This document shows, one piece after another, positions 1 to 8,462 of a stretch of DNA of 64,000 bases. The notes under the pieces were generated by a model. The model was not told where the DNA came from. It was given only the letters and a program-made list of their open reading frames with translations, and did no database searches. Source of the DNA: UBA9676 sp963730065. Its GTDB lineage: Bacteria > Actinomycetota > Actinomycetes > Streptosporangiales > Streptosporangiaceae. The number at the start of each line of letters is the position of its first letter. Within the stretch, counting starts at the first letter, position 1. The position numbers and the translations under genes were made by a program. The stretch is taken from positions 124,001 through 188,000 of the forward strand of contig CAVSQL010000024.1 in NCBI GenBank assembly GCA_963730065.1. The letters run 5' to 3'.

Positions 1-349
1 TCAGCGGCCGCAGGACGCGGCGGCTGACCGTCCAGCCGAGCCCGGCTGCCAGCAAGGTGCCCAGGCCCAGCCCGGCTAGTGTGAACTCCAGGAAGGCGCG
101 GCGGCGGTTGGCGGCGATCATGTTGATGATCTGCGGGTTGTTCGCGTCGTAGAAGTAGGTCACGTTGCCTTGGCGCGAGGCGACCTCGGCCCGCGGGCCG
201 GGCGGAATCACCCTGACGTAGCCGACCTGGGTGTAGGCGGCGCCGATCAAGATGGCGCCGGGCACCAGGAACAGCCCTGCGCAGGCGATCATTATTCGCG
301 CCCGGATACTGCTGCGCCACGGCCTGAGCGCGGCTGGCGTGATCCTCAT
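1..349 (-). CDS. Sensor histidine kinase, N-terminal part (runs off the window)
   Basis: Only the first 116 codons are inside the window. They encode a short basic N-terminus, a transmembrane segment (about residues 19-38, ending LVPGAILIGAAY), an extracytoplasmic stretch of about 45 residues, and a second transmembrane segment followed by VSRRVLRPL, the usual beginning of a HAMP linker. This is the sensor half of a classical two-component kinase; the HisKA and ATPase domains lie outside. The ATG overlaps the TGA of the upstream response-regulator gene (ATGA), so the pair is translationally coupled. The ligand is unknown. The pairing with a divergent ABC exporter suggests drug or peptide stress sensing, which is inference. 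Confidence 0.85.
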   Translation of the reverse strand, partial: MRITPAALRPWRSSIRARIMIACAGLFLVPGAILIGAAYTQVGYVRVIPPGPRAEVASRQGNVTYFYDANNPQIINMIAANRRRAFLEFTLAGLGLGTLLAAGLGWTVSRRVLRPL

Positions 350-999
350 GGCAGCCGGTACCCGCCGCCGGTGACCGTCTCGATCAGCGGCGGCTCGCCG
401 AGCTTGCGCCGCAGCCGCATCACGGTCACCGCGACGGCGTTGGTGAACGGGTCGGCGTATTCGTCCCAGACCTGTTCCAGCAGCTGCTCGGCGCTGATCA
501 CCGCGCCGTCGGCCGACATCAGCACCTCCAGCACCCCGAGTTCCTTGCGGGTCAGCGGCACCAGCTGCCCGTTCCTGCTGGCCTGCCGCCGGGGCCGGTC
601 CAGGGCCAGCTCGCCGCGGCGCAGCACCGGCGGCGCCGACGGCGCCCGGCGGCTGAGTGCGGCGACCCGCGCGACCAGCTCGGGGAAGTGGAACGGCTTG
701 GCCAGGTAGTCATCCGCGCCGAGATTCAGCCCGTTGACCCGGTCGCCGGGCTCGCCGGCCGCGGTCAGCATCAAGATCCGGGCACCGCCCGGGCAGCCGG
801 CTAGCCGCGCGCAGACATCGTCGCCGTGCACTACTGGCAGATCGCGGTCGAGCACGATGACGTCATAGGACCACACCGCGGCCTTGTCCAGCCCGGCCGC
901 GCCGTCGCCGGCCACATCCACGGCGATTCCCTGATCACGCAGGCCCTCAGCGACGGCCTGGGCCACCACTTTGTTGTCCTCCACGACCAGCACGCGCAT
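346..999 (-). CDS. OmpR/PhoB-family response regulator
   Basis: The protein has 217 residues. It has an N-terminal receiver domain: acidic pocket in VVEDN, phospho-acceptor Asp about residue 51 in VLDRDLP, and conserved Lys in LAKPFHF. A C-terminal winged-helix DNA-binding domain ends in VTVMRLRRKLGEPPLIETV and GGGYRLP, which is diagnostic of the OmpR class. The start is placed at MRVLVVEDN, as receiver domains begin; an upstream in-frame Met would add ten unlikely residues. It forms an operon with the sensor kinase gene and is divergent from the ABC exporter genes, which it probably controls through the TAAC boxes in the intergenic region. Confidence 0.93.
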   Translation of the reverse strand: MRVLVVEDNKVVAQAVAEGLRDQGIAVDVAGDGAAGLDKAAVWSYDVIVLDRDLPVVHGDDVCARLAGCPGGARILMLTAAGEPGDRVNGLNLGADDYLAKPFHFPELVARVAALSRRAPSAPPVLRRGELALDRPRRQASRNGQLVPLTRKELGVLEVLMSADGAVISAEQLLEQVWDEYADPFTNAVAVTVMRLRRKLGEPPLIETVTGGGYRLP

Positions 1000-1022
1000 G
1001 CCTCCATGATGCCCGGCCGCGC

Positions 1023-1038
1023 TTAACACCGCGATAAC
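1023..1038 (+). promoter_or_regulatory. Probable response-regulator box A (TTAAC-N6-ATAAC)
   Basis: TTAACACCGCGATAAC contains two TAAC half-sites 11 bp apart, the spacing typical of OmpR-type tandem operators. It lies just upstream of the response-regulator start. Nearly the same sequence recurs inverted about 50 bp away (box B), on the side of the ABC genes. Confidence 0.6.
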
Positions 1039-1072
1039 GCGGCCCGCCCGGGCGCGCGGCGGCCGGCTGGAT

Positions 1073-1089
1073 GTTAACGCAGTGTTATC
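1073..1089 (-). promoter_or_regulatory. Probable response-regulator box B (inverted copy)
   Basis: Read on the minus strand this is GATAACACTGCGTTAAC, matching box A at 13 of 15 core positions (TAACAC-Y-GCG-W-TAAC). The boxes therefore face in opposite orientations between the divergent transcription units, which suggests that one regulator controls both. Confidence 0.6.
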
Positions 1090-1113
1090 GGCCGGTGGCT
1101 ACCGTCAAGCGGC

Positions 1114-1371
1114 ATGACTACGAGCTTGCTGAAACTGCGGCGCGTGCCGGAGACCTGCGGCCGCGGTGGCGTAGCGGTCCGTGTGCGGCGCGGCTGGCCC
1201 GGGTTCGGCCCGCCTGTCGGGCTGGGCGGCCATGGTGCTGTCCGGCCGGGTGGCCGCGGGGCAGTTCACCGCCGTGTCACCAAGTCAGCCCTGATCCTGC
1301 CCGGCCTGGCGGTCGCGGCAGGCCTGGCGGTCGCCTGCTATGCGATCGGTATCCCGAGGAGGACCTCATGA
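1114..1371 (+). CDS. Small putative membrane-anchored protein
   Basis: This 85-codon frame has a basic, Gly-rich first half and one hydrophobic segment near the C-terminus (ALILPGLAVAAGLAVACYAI). Its TGA overlaps the ATG of the ABC ATPase gene (ATGA), and the ribosome binding site for that ATPase (GAGGAGG) lies inside it. The overlap is the main reason to consider it real. The first half has low complexity and resembles no family I know, so it could be the remnant of a longer gene or merely leader DNA. Confidence 0.35.
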   Translation: MTTSLLKLRRVPETCGRGGVAVRVRRGWPGFGPPVGLGGHGAVRPGGRGAVHRRVTKSALILPGLAVAAGLAVACYAIGIPRRTS

Positions 1372-2114
1372 ACGTCGAGATCAGCGGGGTGACCCGGCGG
1401 TTCGGCCGGAACCTTGCCGTGGCCGGGGTGGATGTGGAGACCGGCCCGGGGGTGTTCGGGTTGCTGGGCCCGAACGGCGCGGGCAAGACCACGATGCTGC
1501 GGATGATGGCCACCGTGATCACCCCGTCTGCGGGGACGTTGCGGCTGCTCGGCCGCGACCCGGGCAGCTACGGGCCGCGGCGGGAGATCCGGCGCCGGCT
1601 CGGGTACCTGCCGCAGAACCTCGGCTACTACCCGGGGTTCACCGTGGTGGAGTTCGTCGAGTACTTCGCGCTGCTCAAGCAGATGCCGCCGGCCCAGATC
1701 CCCGCCGCCGTGGCGGCTGCGGTCGAGCGGGTGGATCTGGGCGGCAAGGCCCGGGCGAAGCTGCGCACCCTGTCCGGCGGGACGCTGCGCCGGGTCGGGA
1801 TCGCCCAGGCGATCGTCAACGAGCCCGGCCTGCTGCTGCTCGACGAGCCGACCGCCGGGCTGGACCCTGAGCAGCGGGTCGCGTTCCGCGGCCTGCTGCG
1901 CGACCTTGGCCAGCGGGCCACCGTGGTGGTCTCCACCCACCTGGTCGAGGACGTTGCCGCCGCGTGCACCGAGGTCGCGCTGATGGACGCCGGGAAGATC
2001 GTCTTCCACGGCACCCCGGCAGAGCTGACCGCACGCGGCGAGGGCGCCGCCGCGGCGGGCGATGCCCCTCTGGAACGCGGCTACAGCGCCGTCCTGGCGG
2101 AGTCACGGTCATGA
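1368..2114 (+). CDS. ABC transporter ATP-binding protein
   Basis: The protein has 248 residues. It has Walker A GPNGAGKTT, a Q-loop region PQNLGYYPGF, signature LSGGTLRRVGIAQ, Walker B LLLLDEPTAGLDP, and the switch His in VVSTHLVEDV. It belongs to the CcmA/NatA-like exporter ATPases and would power the membrane proteins encoded directly downstream. The start follows GAGGAGG with good spacing and overlaps the preceding small frame. The next gene starts inside its stop codon (ATGA). The signature has Thr-Leu where Gln-Met or Gln-Arg is more usual after LSGG. The substrate is unknown. Confidence 0.93.
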   Translation: MNVEISGVTRRFGRNLAVAGVDVETGPGVFGLLGPNGAGKTTMLRMMATVITPSAGTLRLLGRDPGSYGPRREIRRRLGYLPQNLGYYPGFTVVEFVEYFALLKQMPPAQIPAAVAAAVERVDLGGKARAKLRTLSGGTLRRVGIAQAIVNEPGLLLLDEPTAGLDPEQRVAFRGLLRDLGQRATVVVSTHLVEDVAAACTEVALMDAGKIVFHGTPAELTARGEGAAAAGDAPLERGYSAVLAESRS

Positions 2115-3661
2115 CCGCCGCCGGCATCTCGCTCAGGCCCGGACGGGCCACGGCCCGGCGCATGGCCTGCCTGGCGGCCGCTGGGCGGTTGCTGCGCCTG
2201 GAGCTCAAGCGGAACACGGTGCCGTACCTGCTGCCGCTGCTGGCCGCGGTGTTCTACTTCGACACGGTCCGCACCGCGGGCGGGTTCCCGCCGGTCTGGA
2301 CCCTGCGCGCGTCGGTGATCGGCGACCACATGCTGTTCGAGTTCAGCGCGTTCGCCGGCGGCCTGGCCGCGTGGGCGGGCTCGCGGGAACGCCGCCGCAA
2401 GACCCTCGACCTGGCCGCGGCCACGCCCCGCGCGGGGTGGGCGCGGCTGAGTGTCACCCTGGCGGGGACGCTGTGCTGGCTGCTGCTGGCGTTCCTGGCC
2501 GGGGTCGCCGCGATCTACATCCAGACCGCGCTGCAGGCGAGCTGGGGCGGGCCGCCACTGTGGCCGGTGTTCGCCGGCGTGGCCGGCGTGGTCGCGGTGA
2601 CCATGATCGGGTTCACCTGCGGGGTCGTCTTCCCCGGGCGGTTCACCGCGCCGCTGGTCGCGATCGGCGTGCTCGTCCTTTACCAGACCGGGCTCCGCGA
2701 GGCACTGGGCGTCACGCCGTTGTCGGGCAGGTATGCGCTGCTGTCGCCGGCCAGCGCCCCGCCCTCCGTCGATGCGGGCGTCTACCACCACGTCGCGCCG
2801 GATTTGTCGATTACGCAGGTCACGTTCATGGGCGGGATCGCGATCGCACTGTTGGGCGTGCTCGGCCTGGCGGCGGCGCTGCGCCAGCAGGCGCCGGCCG
2901 GCGGCCGCAGGTCGCTGCGTGCCGCGCTCGCCCGTGGCGACGGCTGGGTGCTTCGCGCGGTCGCGGTCATGCTGGTCGCGTGCGGCGTGGCGGCGTCCTG
3001 GGCCGCGTTCGCGCTGGCCGGGACCGCGAAACCGGACGCGGTTGGCGGCTGGCAGATCCCGGCGCTGCACTCGGCGGCCAGTGACCAGCCGGTACCTGCC
3101 ACCCAGGACTGCACCTCCTCGTCCGGATTCCAGGTGTGCGTCCACCCGGCGTTCAGCTTCTACCTCGGCGACGTGGCCGCGGCGCTCGACCCGGTGGCCG
3201 CCGAGATCGCGGGCCTGCCCGGCGCGCCGGCCCGCGCCGGGGAAGTGGCCAGCGAAAGCGGCGGGAAGACCGTCATGAGCGGCAGCTCAGGGAACCCGCC
3301 GGTGTTTGAGTTCACCGCAGAGCGGGTGGGAACCATGTTCGGCGAGTTCTTCGGCATCCCCGACAGGGCGGCGTGGCGGGCGGGGTTCCAGCAAGGGCTG
3401 CTTGACGCGTTCCTCGCGAAGCGGTCGCAACCTGCTGCGGGCCCGGCCCCGGCCCCGTTCGGGGCGGCGCAGCAGGCGGTGCAGGACGCGTTGCTGGCCG
3501 CGGTTGGATCACAGCCGTTTCCGGCCGCCGGGACGTCTGCTGGCGTCTCCGCCACCGCGCAACGGTTCGCGGCGCTGCCCGCCAGCGTGCGGCACGCCTG
3601 GCTGACGGCACACCTGGCCGCCCTGCGGGCCGGCACGATCACGCTGGCGCAGATCCCGTGA
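2111..3661 (+). CDS. ABC-2 type membrane protein with C-terminal extracytoplasmic domain
   Basis: The protein has 516 residues. About six hydrophobic segments lie in the first 300 residues (e.g. VPYLLPLLAAVFYF, LCWLLLAFLAGVAAIYI, VVAVTMIGFTCGVVFPG). A seventh at AVMLVACGVAASWAAFALAG is followed by a roughly 190-residue domain predicted to face outside, with Cys in TQDCTSS and FQVCVHPAF that may form a disulfide. The ATG overlaps the TGA of the ATPase gene. It is most probably the permease of the exporter. The C-terminal domain is unlike a standard ABC-2 permease and is the novel part of the locus. Confidence 0.75.
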   Translation: MTAAGISLRPGRATARRMACLAAAGRLLRLELKRNTVPYLLPLLAAVFYFDTVRTAGGFPPVWTLRASVIGDHMLFEFSAFAGGLAAWAGSRERRRKTLDLAAATPRAGWARLSVTLAGTLCWLLLAFLAGVAAIYIQTALQASWGGPPLWPVFAGVAGVVAVTMIGFTCGVVFPGRFTAPLVAIGVLVLYQTGLREALGVTPLSGRYALLSPASAPPSVDAGVYHHVAPDLSITQVTFMGGIAIALLGVLGLAAALRQQAPAGGRRSLRAALARGDGWVLRAVAVMLVACGVAASWAAFALAGTAKPDAVGGWQIPALHSAASDQPVPATQDCTSSSGFQVCVHPAFSFYLGDVAAALDPVAAEIAGLPGAPARAGEVASESGGKTVMSGSSGNPPVFEFTAERVGTMFGEFFGIPDRAAWRAGFQQGLLDAFLAKRSQPAAGPAPAPFGAAQQAVQDALLAAVGSQPFPAAGTSAGVSATAQRFAALPASVRHAWLTAHLAALRAGTITLAQIP

Positions 3662-4323
3662 CCGCCGCCGAGGTAGTGAAGCCTCCGGCCGCCCCGGCCG
3701 GGACGACGCGCCGGATCCCTGCGGGCATCCGGCTGACCTGGCTTCACCTGCGCTCCCGCCACGTCCCAGCCGGGGTCCTCGCGCTCGCCGTGTGCGGCGG
3801 CACGCTGCGCGCAGCGCTGCACTGGCACTGGGCGTTCAACTCCGGCCCCTACGCGCAGCAAATCCCGATGATCATCGAGGCGGGCGCGGCGGCGGTAATC
3901 GCGGTGACGGCGCACAGCCCGTTCGGCGAAACAGAACGGGCCACGGGCCGCTGGCTGCCGTACCTGCGCCTGTTCACCGCGGCCGGGATGTGCGGGCTCG
4001 CGATCGCGCTGCTCCAGCTCGGCGCCGCCGGCGAGAGCCTCAACGAGGGCGTTCTGGTGCTCTCCAGGAACGTCATCGGGATCACCGGCATCGGGCTGCT
4101 GTGCTCGCTGGTCACCGGCGGCCTGCTCGCCTGGACGCTCCCGATGGGCTACCTGGCGTTCTGCCAGTACGCCCTGCTCCAATCCTGGACCGCCCCGTGG
4201 ACCTGGCCGGTCCGCCCGCCCGCCGACCGCGGCGCCTGGATCTGCGCCTGCGCGGTCTTCGCGGCCGGCCTGCTCCTGTTCACCCTCCGCGGCCCACATA
4301 CCCGCCTCAGCGACGACAGTTAG
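3658..4323 (+). CDS. Membrane protein of the ABC exporter operon
   Basis: The protein has 221 residues and about five or six hydrophobic segments (VLALAVCGGTLRAAL, IIEAGAAAVIAVTA, AGMCGLAIALLQLGAA, GIGLLCSLVTGGLLAWTLP, AWICACAVFAAGLLLF). The GTG start overlaps the stop of the preceding permease gene (GTGA), so it is translationally coupled and probably a second permease subunit. It carries no recognisable enzymatic motif. It ends the operon; no clear hairpin follows in the next 240 bases. Confidence 0.75.
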   Translation: MTAAEVVKPPAAPAGTTRRIPAGIRLTWLHLRSRHVPAGVLALAVCGGTLRAALHWHWAFNSGPYAQQIPMIIEAGAAAVIAVTAHSPFGETERATGRWLPYLRLFTAAGMCGLAIALLQLGAAGESLNEGVLVLSRNVIGITGIGLLCSLVTGGLLAWTLPMGYLAFCQYALLQSWTAPWTWPVRPPADRGAWICACAVFAAGLLLFTLRGPHTRLSDDS

Positions 4324-4566
4324 GCGAATACACCGATGTACACAGGCGACGGCAACGGCCCCAGCAGCACCCCGGATACCGACCTCGCAGCCCGGCCGGG
4401 CCGACACCGATGGTGTGCCATGAACGCGATCGCGCGGCTATCCCCGGCCCATCGGCTCGCTCTCGGTGCGGGCGGCCTGGCCACCCGGCGCCAGCCGACC
4501 CTGGCCTGCCCGCCGCACTCATCCGTCACCCCGGTGACACCAGCCATCCTGAGGAAGGGGTAGGTC

Positions 4567-5930
4567 ATGCCCATCAAATGGATCGTCCGCCTGATGCCGG
4601 ACGCGGTTAAGCGGCCCGGGCACAGGCCGCGCCGGCTGTCGCTGGCGGCGGGCCTGGCTGCCGTGGCGACCTTGACAGCGTGCCTGGCCGCCGGGTCCGC
4701 GTCGGCTGCGCCCGGCCGCCCGGCACGGGCGGGGATGGCCGGCGGCGCCGGGGGGGCCGCGGTGATTCAGCCGCTGGCGTGCGGGCCGCCGGACTTTTTC
4801 ATCCAGTGCTACAGCCCCGGCCAGTACCAGGTGGCCTACGGCGTGGCGCCGCTGCTCAGGAGCGGGATTACCGGCAAAGGCGAGACCGTGGTGATGCCCG
4901 AGCTCGCCCACATCCCGGGACCCAATCTCACCGACATCCGCAAGGACCTGGCCGCGTTCGACCGCAAGTTCGGCCTGCCCGCGGCGAAGCTGAAGGTCAC
5001 CACCGCCCTCGCCGGGGCCAGCGCGCCCTACGTCGCGGGGACCGAGGAGGTCGAGGACACCGAGATCGTTCATACGATCGCGCCCGGTGCCATCCTCGGC
5101 GTGGTCCTGGTTCCGGCTAATGCCGTGGCCAGCGCGGCGAACTTTGCCGCGGCCGTGACCGGGGTGATCCACGCTGCCATCGCCCAGCACGCGGCAGTGG
5201 TCTCGGTCAGCGGCAGCGAGGGCGAGCATTTGTTCACCCCGGCCGAGGTGGCCCGGATCCACGCGGCGCTGCAGCAGGCCGCCGGCCGCCACCTCACGGT
5301 CGTCGCCTCCTCCGGGGACACCGGCGTGATCAGCGACGACGGCCCCCCAAGCAGGTCAGCCTGCCCGCCTCCGACCCGCTGGTGCTGGGTGCTGGCGGCA
5401 CCGCCCTGGGCGCCAGCTTCGCCACCGGCGCCTACCACGGCGAGATGGCCTGGAACTCCGACACCAGTGCCTCCGCCGGCGGCTACAGCTCTTTGTTCCG
5501 CCGGCCCTCCTACCAGGACGGCGCCCCGCGCATCGGCCGAATGCGCGGCGTCCCCGACGTCGCCGCCGACGCCGACTCCTCCACCGCCATGACGCTGATG
5601 TTCACCGGCGGCGTCCCCTACCCAGCCCAGGGCACCAGCGCCGCCACCCCGCTGTGGGCGGCCGTGATCGCCCTGGCCGACCAGGACGCCGGGCAGCACC
5701 TCGGCTTCGTCAACCCGGCCATCTACGCCATCGCCCGCAGCCCCGCCTACCACCGCGCCTTCCACGACGTGATCACCGGCGACAACTCGGTGTTCTGGCC
5801 AACCCGCCTCTTCACCGGCTACCAGGCCGGGCCCGGCTGGGACCCGGTCACCGGCTGGGGCAGCCCGAACGCCCACATCCTCGTCCCCCTGCTCGCGCAC
5901 GCCACCCGCCACGGCTACACACGGTCCTGA
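4567..5930 (+). pseudogene. S53 family serine-carboxyl peptidase (sedolisin), frameshifted
   Basis: The first frame gives a twin-basic N-terminus, a signal-type hydrophobic stretch (AAGLAAVATLTACLAAGSASA) and the catalytic Glu/Asp region EEVEDTEIVHTIAPGA. It reaches VVASSGDTG, which holds the oxyanion Asp. At the C6 run at 5343-5348 the reading shifts. The second frame continues with KQVSLPASDP, GGTALG, PDVAADAD and the nucleophile motif GTSAATPLW, ending HGYTRS. One extra C would restore a protein of about 454 residues with all catalytic residues. The activation prodomain usual for kumamolisins is absent. It could be a real disruption or a homopolymer sequencing error. A good RBS (AGGAAGGGG) precedes the ATG. 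Confidence 0.8.
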
Positions 5931-6012
5931 CACACCAAGCCAGACGCCGGCCGCGCGGACCAGCCAGCGCGCGGCCGACGTTCCGGGACCCACGGCCTGC
6001 CAGGGTTAACTC

Positions 6013-6261
6013 ATGCGCTGGACTGACAAGCTGAACACGGCCCAGCGGGTCGTGGTTGTTGTTGCTCTCGGGTTCGCGCTCGGGATCGCGGCTACCGTGC
6101 GCCGGCCGGCCGCCGGCTTTGGCAGCCCCGGGAGAAGCGCTCCGCTGTCGGTCTCGGTCAGCGAGGAGACCACCCGCACTGCCCGTGACGTGTGCGACCG
6201 CAGGTCCGCTGGTCGCGGCCATCTCCTTTGCAAGCAGGGTCAGGGGTTCGAGTCCCTTTAG
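6013..6261 (+). pseudogene. Truncated small membrane protein gene
   Basis: The N-terminus (MRWTDKLNTAQRVVVVVALG) looks like the first transmembrane helix of small actinobacterial membrane proteins that begin RAQRVVVVIALG. After about 37 codons the sequence loses all membrane character and runs into a tRNA-Ala fragment. I read this as a gene cut by recombination; only the N-terminal part is original. The family resemblance is from memory and not tested. Confidence 0.35.
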
Positions 6262-6264
6262 CTC
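6222..6264 (+). pseudogene. tRNA-Ala(UGC) 3'-half fragment, possible attachment-site remnant
   Basis: The segment from CTCCTTTGCAAGCAG through GGTTCGAGTCCC to TTAGCTC matches the anticodon arm, T-arm and 3' acceptor strand of a bacterial tRNA-Ala with TGC anticodon. No 5' half with a matching acceptor strand or D-arm lies upstream. Such 3' halves are what tRNA-targeted integrases leave behind. No integrase is present nearby, so this would be an old, decayed site. Confidence 0.6.
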
Positions 6265-6300
6265 GCAGGTGGTGCGGCGTTCCTGGTGATACTGGTCCCG

Positions 6301-7045
6301 ATGACCAATCACAATCGCCCGCACACGGGTGAGGTGCCACTTCCGAGCGGACGGATGACCAGCGGGATCGTGCGCCGCGGTGACCGGCTGTTGCGGCCAA
6401 TGGGGCCGTGGTCGCCCGCCGTGCACGAGTACCTGGGCCATTTGGAGGCAGCCGGATTCGAGGGCTCGCCCCGGGTACTGGGAACGGAGGGCAACCGGGA
6501 AGTGCTCACCTTCTTCGACGGCGACGTCGCTACGGACCCCCATTGGCAGCCCGGACATGGGCACCGGCTTCCCCCGTATGCCAGGACCGATCTGGCCCTG
6601 CGCGGCGCGGCGAAACTGATCCGCAACCTGCACTCCGCAGCCGCTGGCTTCCGGCCAGCCATCACCAGCTACCGTTTCGACCCGCGGCCGCCGCGGCTGG
6701 GGGAAATCGTCTCCCACGGCGACCTCGGCCCATGGAACACCGTCTACCGCGACGGGGAGGCCGGTTGCCTTCATCGACTGGGACAGCGCCGGGCCCGTGG
6801 ACCCACTGACCGACCTCGCCGCAGCCGCCTGGACCTTCGTGCCGCTCGCACCGCCCGAGCGGCTCGCCGATGCCGGATTCGACCCACTCCCTGACCTGCC
6901 TGCCCGGCTCCGCTCGTTCGTGGACGCCTACGGCCTGGCCGACCGGAAGGCGATCCTGCCGGAGCTACACGCATGCACGCTGAACGAGCCCGAACAACTG
7001 GGCTGGCTCCAGGGCATCGCTGGCGATCTCGCTCGCGCGCTCTGA
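6301..7045 (+). pseudogene. Aminoglycoside phosphotransferase-like kinase (APH family), frameshifted
   Basis: The first frame carries the catalytic-loop motif SHGDLGPWNTVY. The Mg-binding motif FIDWDSAGPVDPLTDLA is in a different frame beginning right after it. The shift falls near 6757-6766, where removing one G restores a continuous protein of about 247 residues. The two motifs are in the correct order for an APH/choline-kinase-type fold. The protein lacks a long N-terminal lobe, so it belongs to the short APH-like proteins of actinobacteria, whose substrates are mostly unknown. This is the second frameshifted gene next to the tRNA-Ala fragment. Confidence 0.75.
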
Positions 7046-7231
7046 TGACCGAGACGGCAATATTCCGCCCCTCACCAAACCCTCACTGAGCTGCCGACGT
7101 GCGTAGATGCCTGTCGCTGACCACACCGCCAGTAATTTACAAGTAGGCGGTCACCCCGCATTCGCTGCAGTTGACGGTTGCTGGCGATCGCACCACGATG
7201 ATGGCGACTGGCACCTTGCAGGAGGGGACGC

Positions 7232-7555
7232 ATGATCCTGATCAACATCAAGATGCAGATCCGGCCCGAGAAGATGGACGAGTGGCTTGCGCTGGCCGAC
7301 TCCTACGCCAAGGACGTCAACTCCGAGGGCGGCTGCTTGTTCTTCCAGTTCGCCCGGAGTCTTACCAACGACAACGAGTTCGTCTGCATCGAGGGCTTCA
7401 AGGATGCCGAGGCGGGCGCCACGCACGTCAAGCAGCCCTACGTGAAGAAGTTCTTCGACACCGCACCCGACTTGGTGGCCACGCAGCCGCAGATCATCTA
7501 CATCGACACCCCGCATGACGGCTTCGGCCCGATGGGTGAGATCCAGCCTCGCTGA
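7232..7555 (+). CDS. ABM-domain putative quinol monooxygenase
   Basis: This 107-residue protein is one antibiotic-biosynthesis-monooxygenase (dimeric alpha-beta barrel) domain. It starts INIKMQIRPEKMDEWLALAD, followed by GCLFFQFARSL, a FVCIEGFKD strand and a HVKQPYVKKFFDTAPDL helix. Members such as YgiN oxidise quinols or handle small aromatic compounds without a cofactor. A GGAGGGG ribosome site lies nine bases before the ATG. It stands alone, so the substrate cannot be guessed. Confidence 0.85.
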   Translation: MILINIKMQIRPEKMDEWLALADSYAKDVNSEGGCLFFQFARSLTNDNEFVCIEGFKDAEAGATHVKQPYVKKFFDTAPDLVATQPQIIYIDTPHDGFGPMGEIQPR

Positions 7556-7895
7556 CCGGCTACGGCACGCCCGCCGAGCCCCAGCTCAGCTGAAGCGGGC
7601 GCGGCGGCGGGACACCGATCGTTCGTCGGCGGCTGCCCCAGCCCAGGCCGGGCAAGATCGCTGATGACTGTGGCGATCACGCGCCGCGGGATCGGTTGCG
7701 GCGAACTTGAACCGCCCTGGTGCCCTCGGCCCGCCGCTGATCAATCAGGTTCTCCTTAGCACGCAACTGGTGCTGCACGGGCATCGCATCCGTACACTGC
7801 CCCCATGTCAGAGGCCCCTTCCGATCATGGAAGGGGCCTTGTTGTTAACGGATCTGCTGCCAGCGTGGCCGTGTGCCTGTAGCGCAGGCTCAGGT
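7556..7895. other. Intergenic stretch with one terminator
   Basis: I find no convincing gene here. The notable element is the hairpin at 7813-7838. Short frames in this stretch lack ribosome sites and recognisable motifs. Confidence 0.6.
7813..7838 (+). terminator. Intrinsic terminator
   Basis: GGCCCCTTCC-GATCAT-GGAAGGGGCC is a perfect 10-bp stem with a six-base loop, followed by TTGTTGTT. It lies between the ABM-domain gene and the convergent small membrane-protein gene and could serve the plus strand. The minus-strand side has no T-run. Confidence 0.8.
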
Positions 7896-8192
7896 TCAGG
7901 CAGATGCGGAGCGGGCGATAGTGAGGAACCAGCCGCCACCCGCAAGATTCAGCGCCCCAAGAACCAGGAAGAAGGCTGCCCATCCGTAGACGCCGTACGC
8001 GAGGCAAATGAGGCCCGCGGCGGCCGCGACACTGCCACCGGCAACACGCCCGGCCCCAAAGAAGCGGAGGTGGCGGTACTCCCATGGCGCGATCAGGCGG
8101 TGCGTGCCGGATCGCGGCGGAGTTAGCCACCACCCGCGCCGACCTTTCCGAAGGTTGGCGAAGGGCGTGTAGTCGAACCTGGATGCGTTCAT
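7896..8192 (-). CDS. Small two-helix membrane protein
   Basis: The protein has 98 residues. A basic cytoplasmic N-terminus (MNASRFDYTPFANLRKGRRG) is followed by two hydrophobic segments (VAGGSVAAAAGLICLAYGVY and AAFFLVLGALNLAGGGWFLT). The start is chosen at MNASRF because GGAGAC lies just upstream; an upstream ATG would read through the promoter. The promoter region contains a GATATCACTTTGATAG element that resembles the one before the SPFH operon, suggesting a shared regulator. Its function is unknown. Confidence 0.7.
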   Translation of the reverse strand: MNASRFDYTPFANLRKGRRGWWLTPPRSGTHRLIAPWEYRHLRFFGAGRVAGGSVAAAAGLICLAYGVYGWAAFFLVLGALNLAGGGWFLTIARSASA

Positions 8193-8236
8193 CGGGATGT
8201 CTCCTGTGGCCTGGGGTGTCCGGCCACTCCGGTCAC

Positions 8237-8258
8237 CTATCAAAGTGATATCATATTG
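8237..8258 (-). promoter_or_regulatory. GATATC/TTGATAG operator-like element 1
   Basis: On the minus strand it reads CAATATGATATCACTTTGATAG, upstream of the small membrane-protein gene. It is strikingly AT-rich in 70% G+C surroundings. It shares GATATC and TTGATAG words with the element upstream of the SPFH gene. Confidence 0.45.
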
Positions 8259-8462
8259 CTATGCGGCTTGTCAAGGGTGACGGCCGCGCAGGGCCGCCTG
8301 GGCGGATGGAGCAGGCTCAGCACAAGAACCCGTCCGGCACAAGATCAAACCGGCTCAAGATCAAACAAGGCACCAGCGTGGTCGTGTCCGTCGGCAGCGG
8401 CCAGAACCAGGCGGCCGATGCTGAAGCGCCGATGCCCCTACCCCGCCTCCAGGGGCGTGAGG

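Noticed and set aside
1071..1367. Longer N-terminus for the ABC ATPase
   Set aside because: The extension is Arg/Pro-rich without family similarity, while the internal ATG has a perfect ribosome site.
4336..4563. 75-codon frame ending just before the sedolisin gene
   Set aside because: No ribosome site, no family motif, and composition typical of non-coding frames; only its position near the next gene is suggestive.
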